Assembly: GCA_036502295.1 (NCBI GenBank)
Contig: DASXYU010000075.1
Span: 1 to 12,163 of the forward strand
Reading direction: 5' to 3'
Source of the DNA: DASXYU01 sp036502295
GTDB taxonomy: Bacteria; Actinomycetota; Actinomycetes; Mycobacteriales; Jatrophihabitantaceae
DNA length: 12,163 nucleotides
A program made the position numbers and the translations under genes. This document shows, in pieces, positions 12,148-12,163 of the stretch (its first letter is position 1; each line of letters opens with the position of its first letter). Below the pieces are notes generated by a model. That model worked only from the letters and a program-made list of their open reading frames with translations, was not told the DNA's origin and did not search any database.

Positions 12148-12163
12148 GGTGTCTTTAGGGAGC

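Noticed and set aside
1..12163. CRISPR arrays, tRNA or rRNA genes, insertion sequences and phage genes
   Set aside because: No regularly spaced repeats, cloverleaf or rRNA signatures, transposase motifs or terminal inverted repeats were found by reading both strands.

Overview
The window is GC-rich DNA from an actinobacterium. Gene order and strand match the Mycobacterium tuberculosis block Rv2690c to Rv2703: permease, ceoB, ceoC, DUF3159, OB-fold protein, DUF3710, dut, DUF3093, DUF4193, cei, suhB, ppgK, sigA. No counterpart of Rv2695 is visible. The genus cannot be fixed from the sequence alone. After sigA the synteny stops and an ethanolamine ammonia-lyase operon (eutB-eutC) follows on the opposite strand.

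Layout. At 1-1109 (minus, running off the left edge) is an APC-superfamily permease that keeps the potassium-site residues of KimA. It diverges from two RCK/TrkA-type proteins (1156-2474). From 4948 leftward runs a minus-strand series: dut, DUF3710, an OB-fold protein, a 24-codon mini-ORF and the membrane protein DUF3159. Several of these are joined by stop/start overlaps. Diverging from dut is the membrane protein DUF3093. Next come the zinc-ribbon protein DUF4193 (minus), the envelope protein Cei (plus), the inositol-phosphatase-family protein SuhB (minus), polyphosphate glucokinase (plus) and the principal sigma factor SigA (plus). A long hairpin separates sigA from eutC. At the right edge, eutB is preceded by a second mini-ORF, a -10 element and a strong hairpin that probably ends a gene lying outside the window.

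Two patterns go beyond ordinary annotation. First, two mini-ORFs (3216-3290 and 11971-12054) encode related peptides ending in ASGPxGAR. Both end in a TGA that overlaps the ATG of the next gene, and in both the codons for the G-A residues form that gene's Shine-Dalgarno sequence. They look like an interspersed, translated leader element placed before unrelated genes. Second, at least seven genes, plus one mini-ORF, have a TANNNT hexamer 6-8 nt before the start codon, the geometry of leaderless transcripts. Several divergent pairs are very compact; the dut/DUF3093 pair has overlapping -10 elements.

Functionally the block mixes housekeeping genes (dUTP hydrolysis, primary sigma factor, polyphosphate-driven glucose phosphorylation, inositol phosphate hydrolysis), a probable potassium transport and sensing group, and envelope proteins. 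The eut genes supply a B12-dependent route from ethanolamine to acetaldehyde and ammonia, with no microcompartment genes in view.
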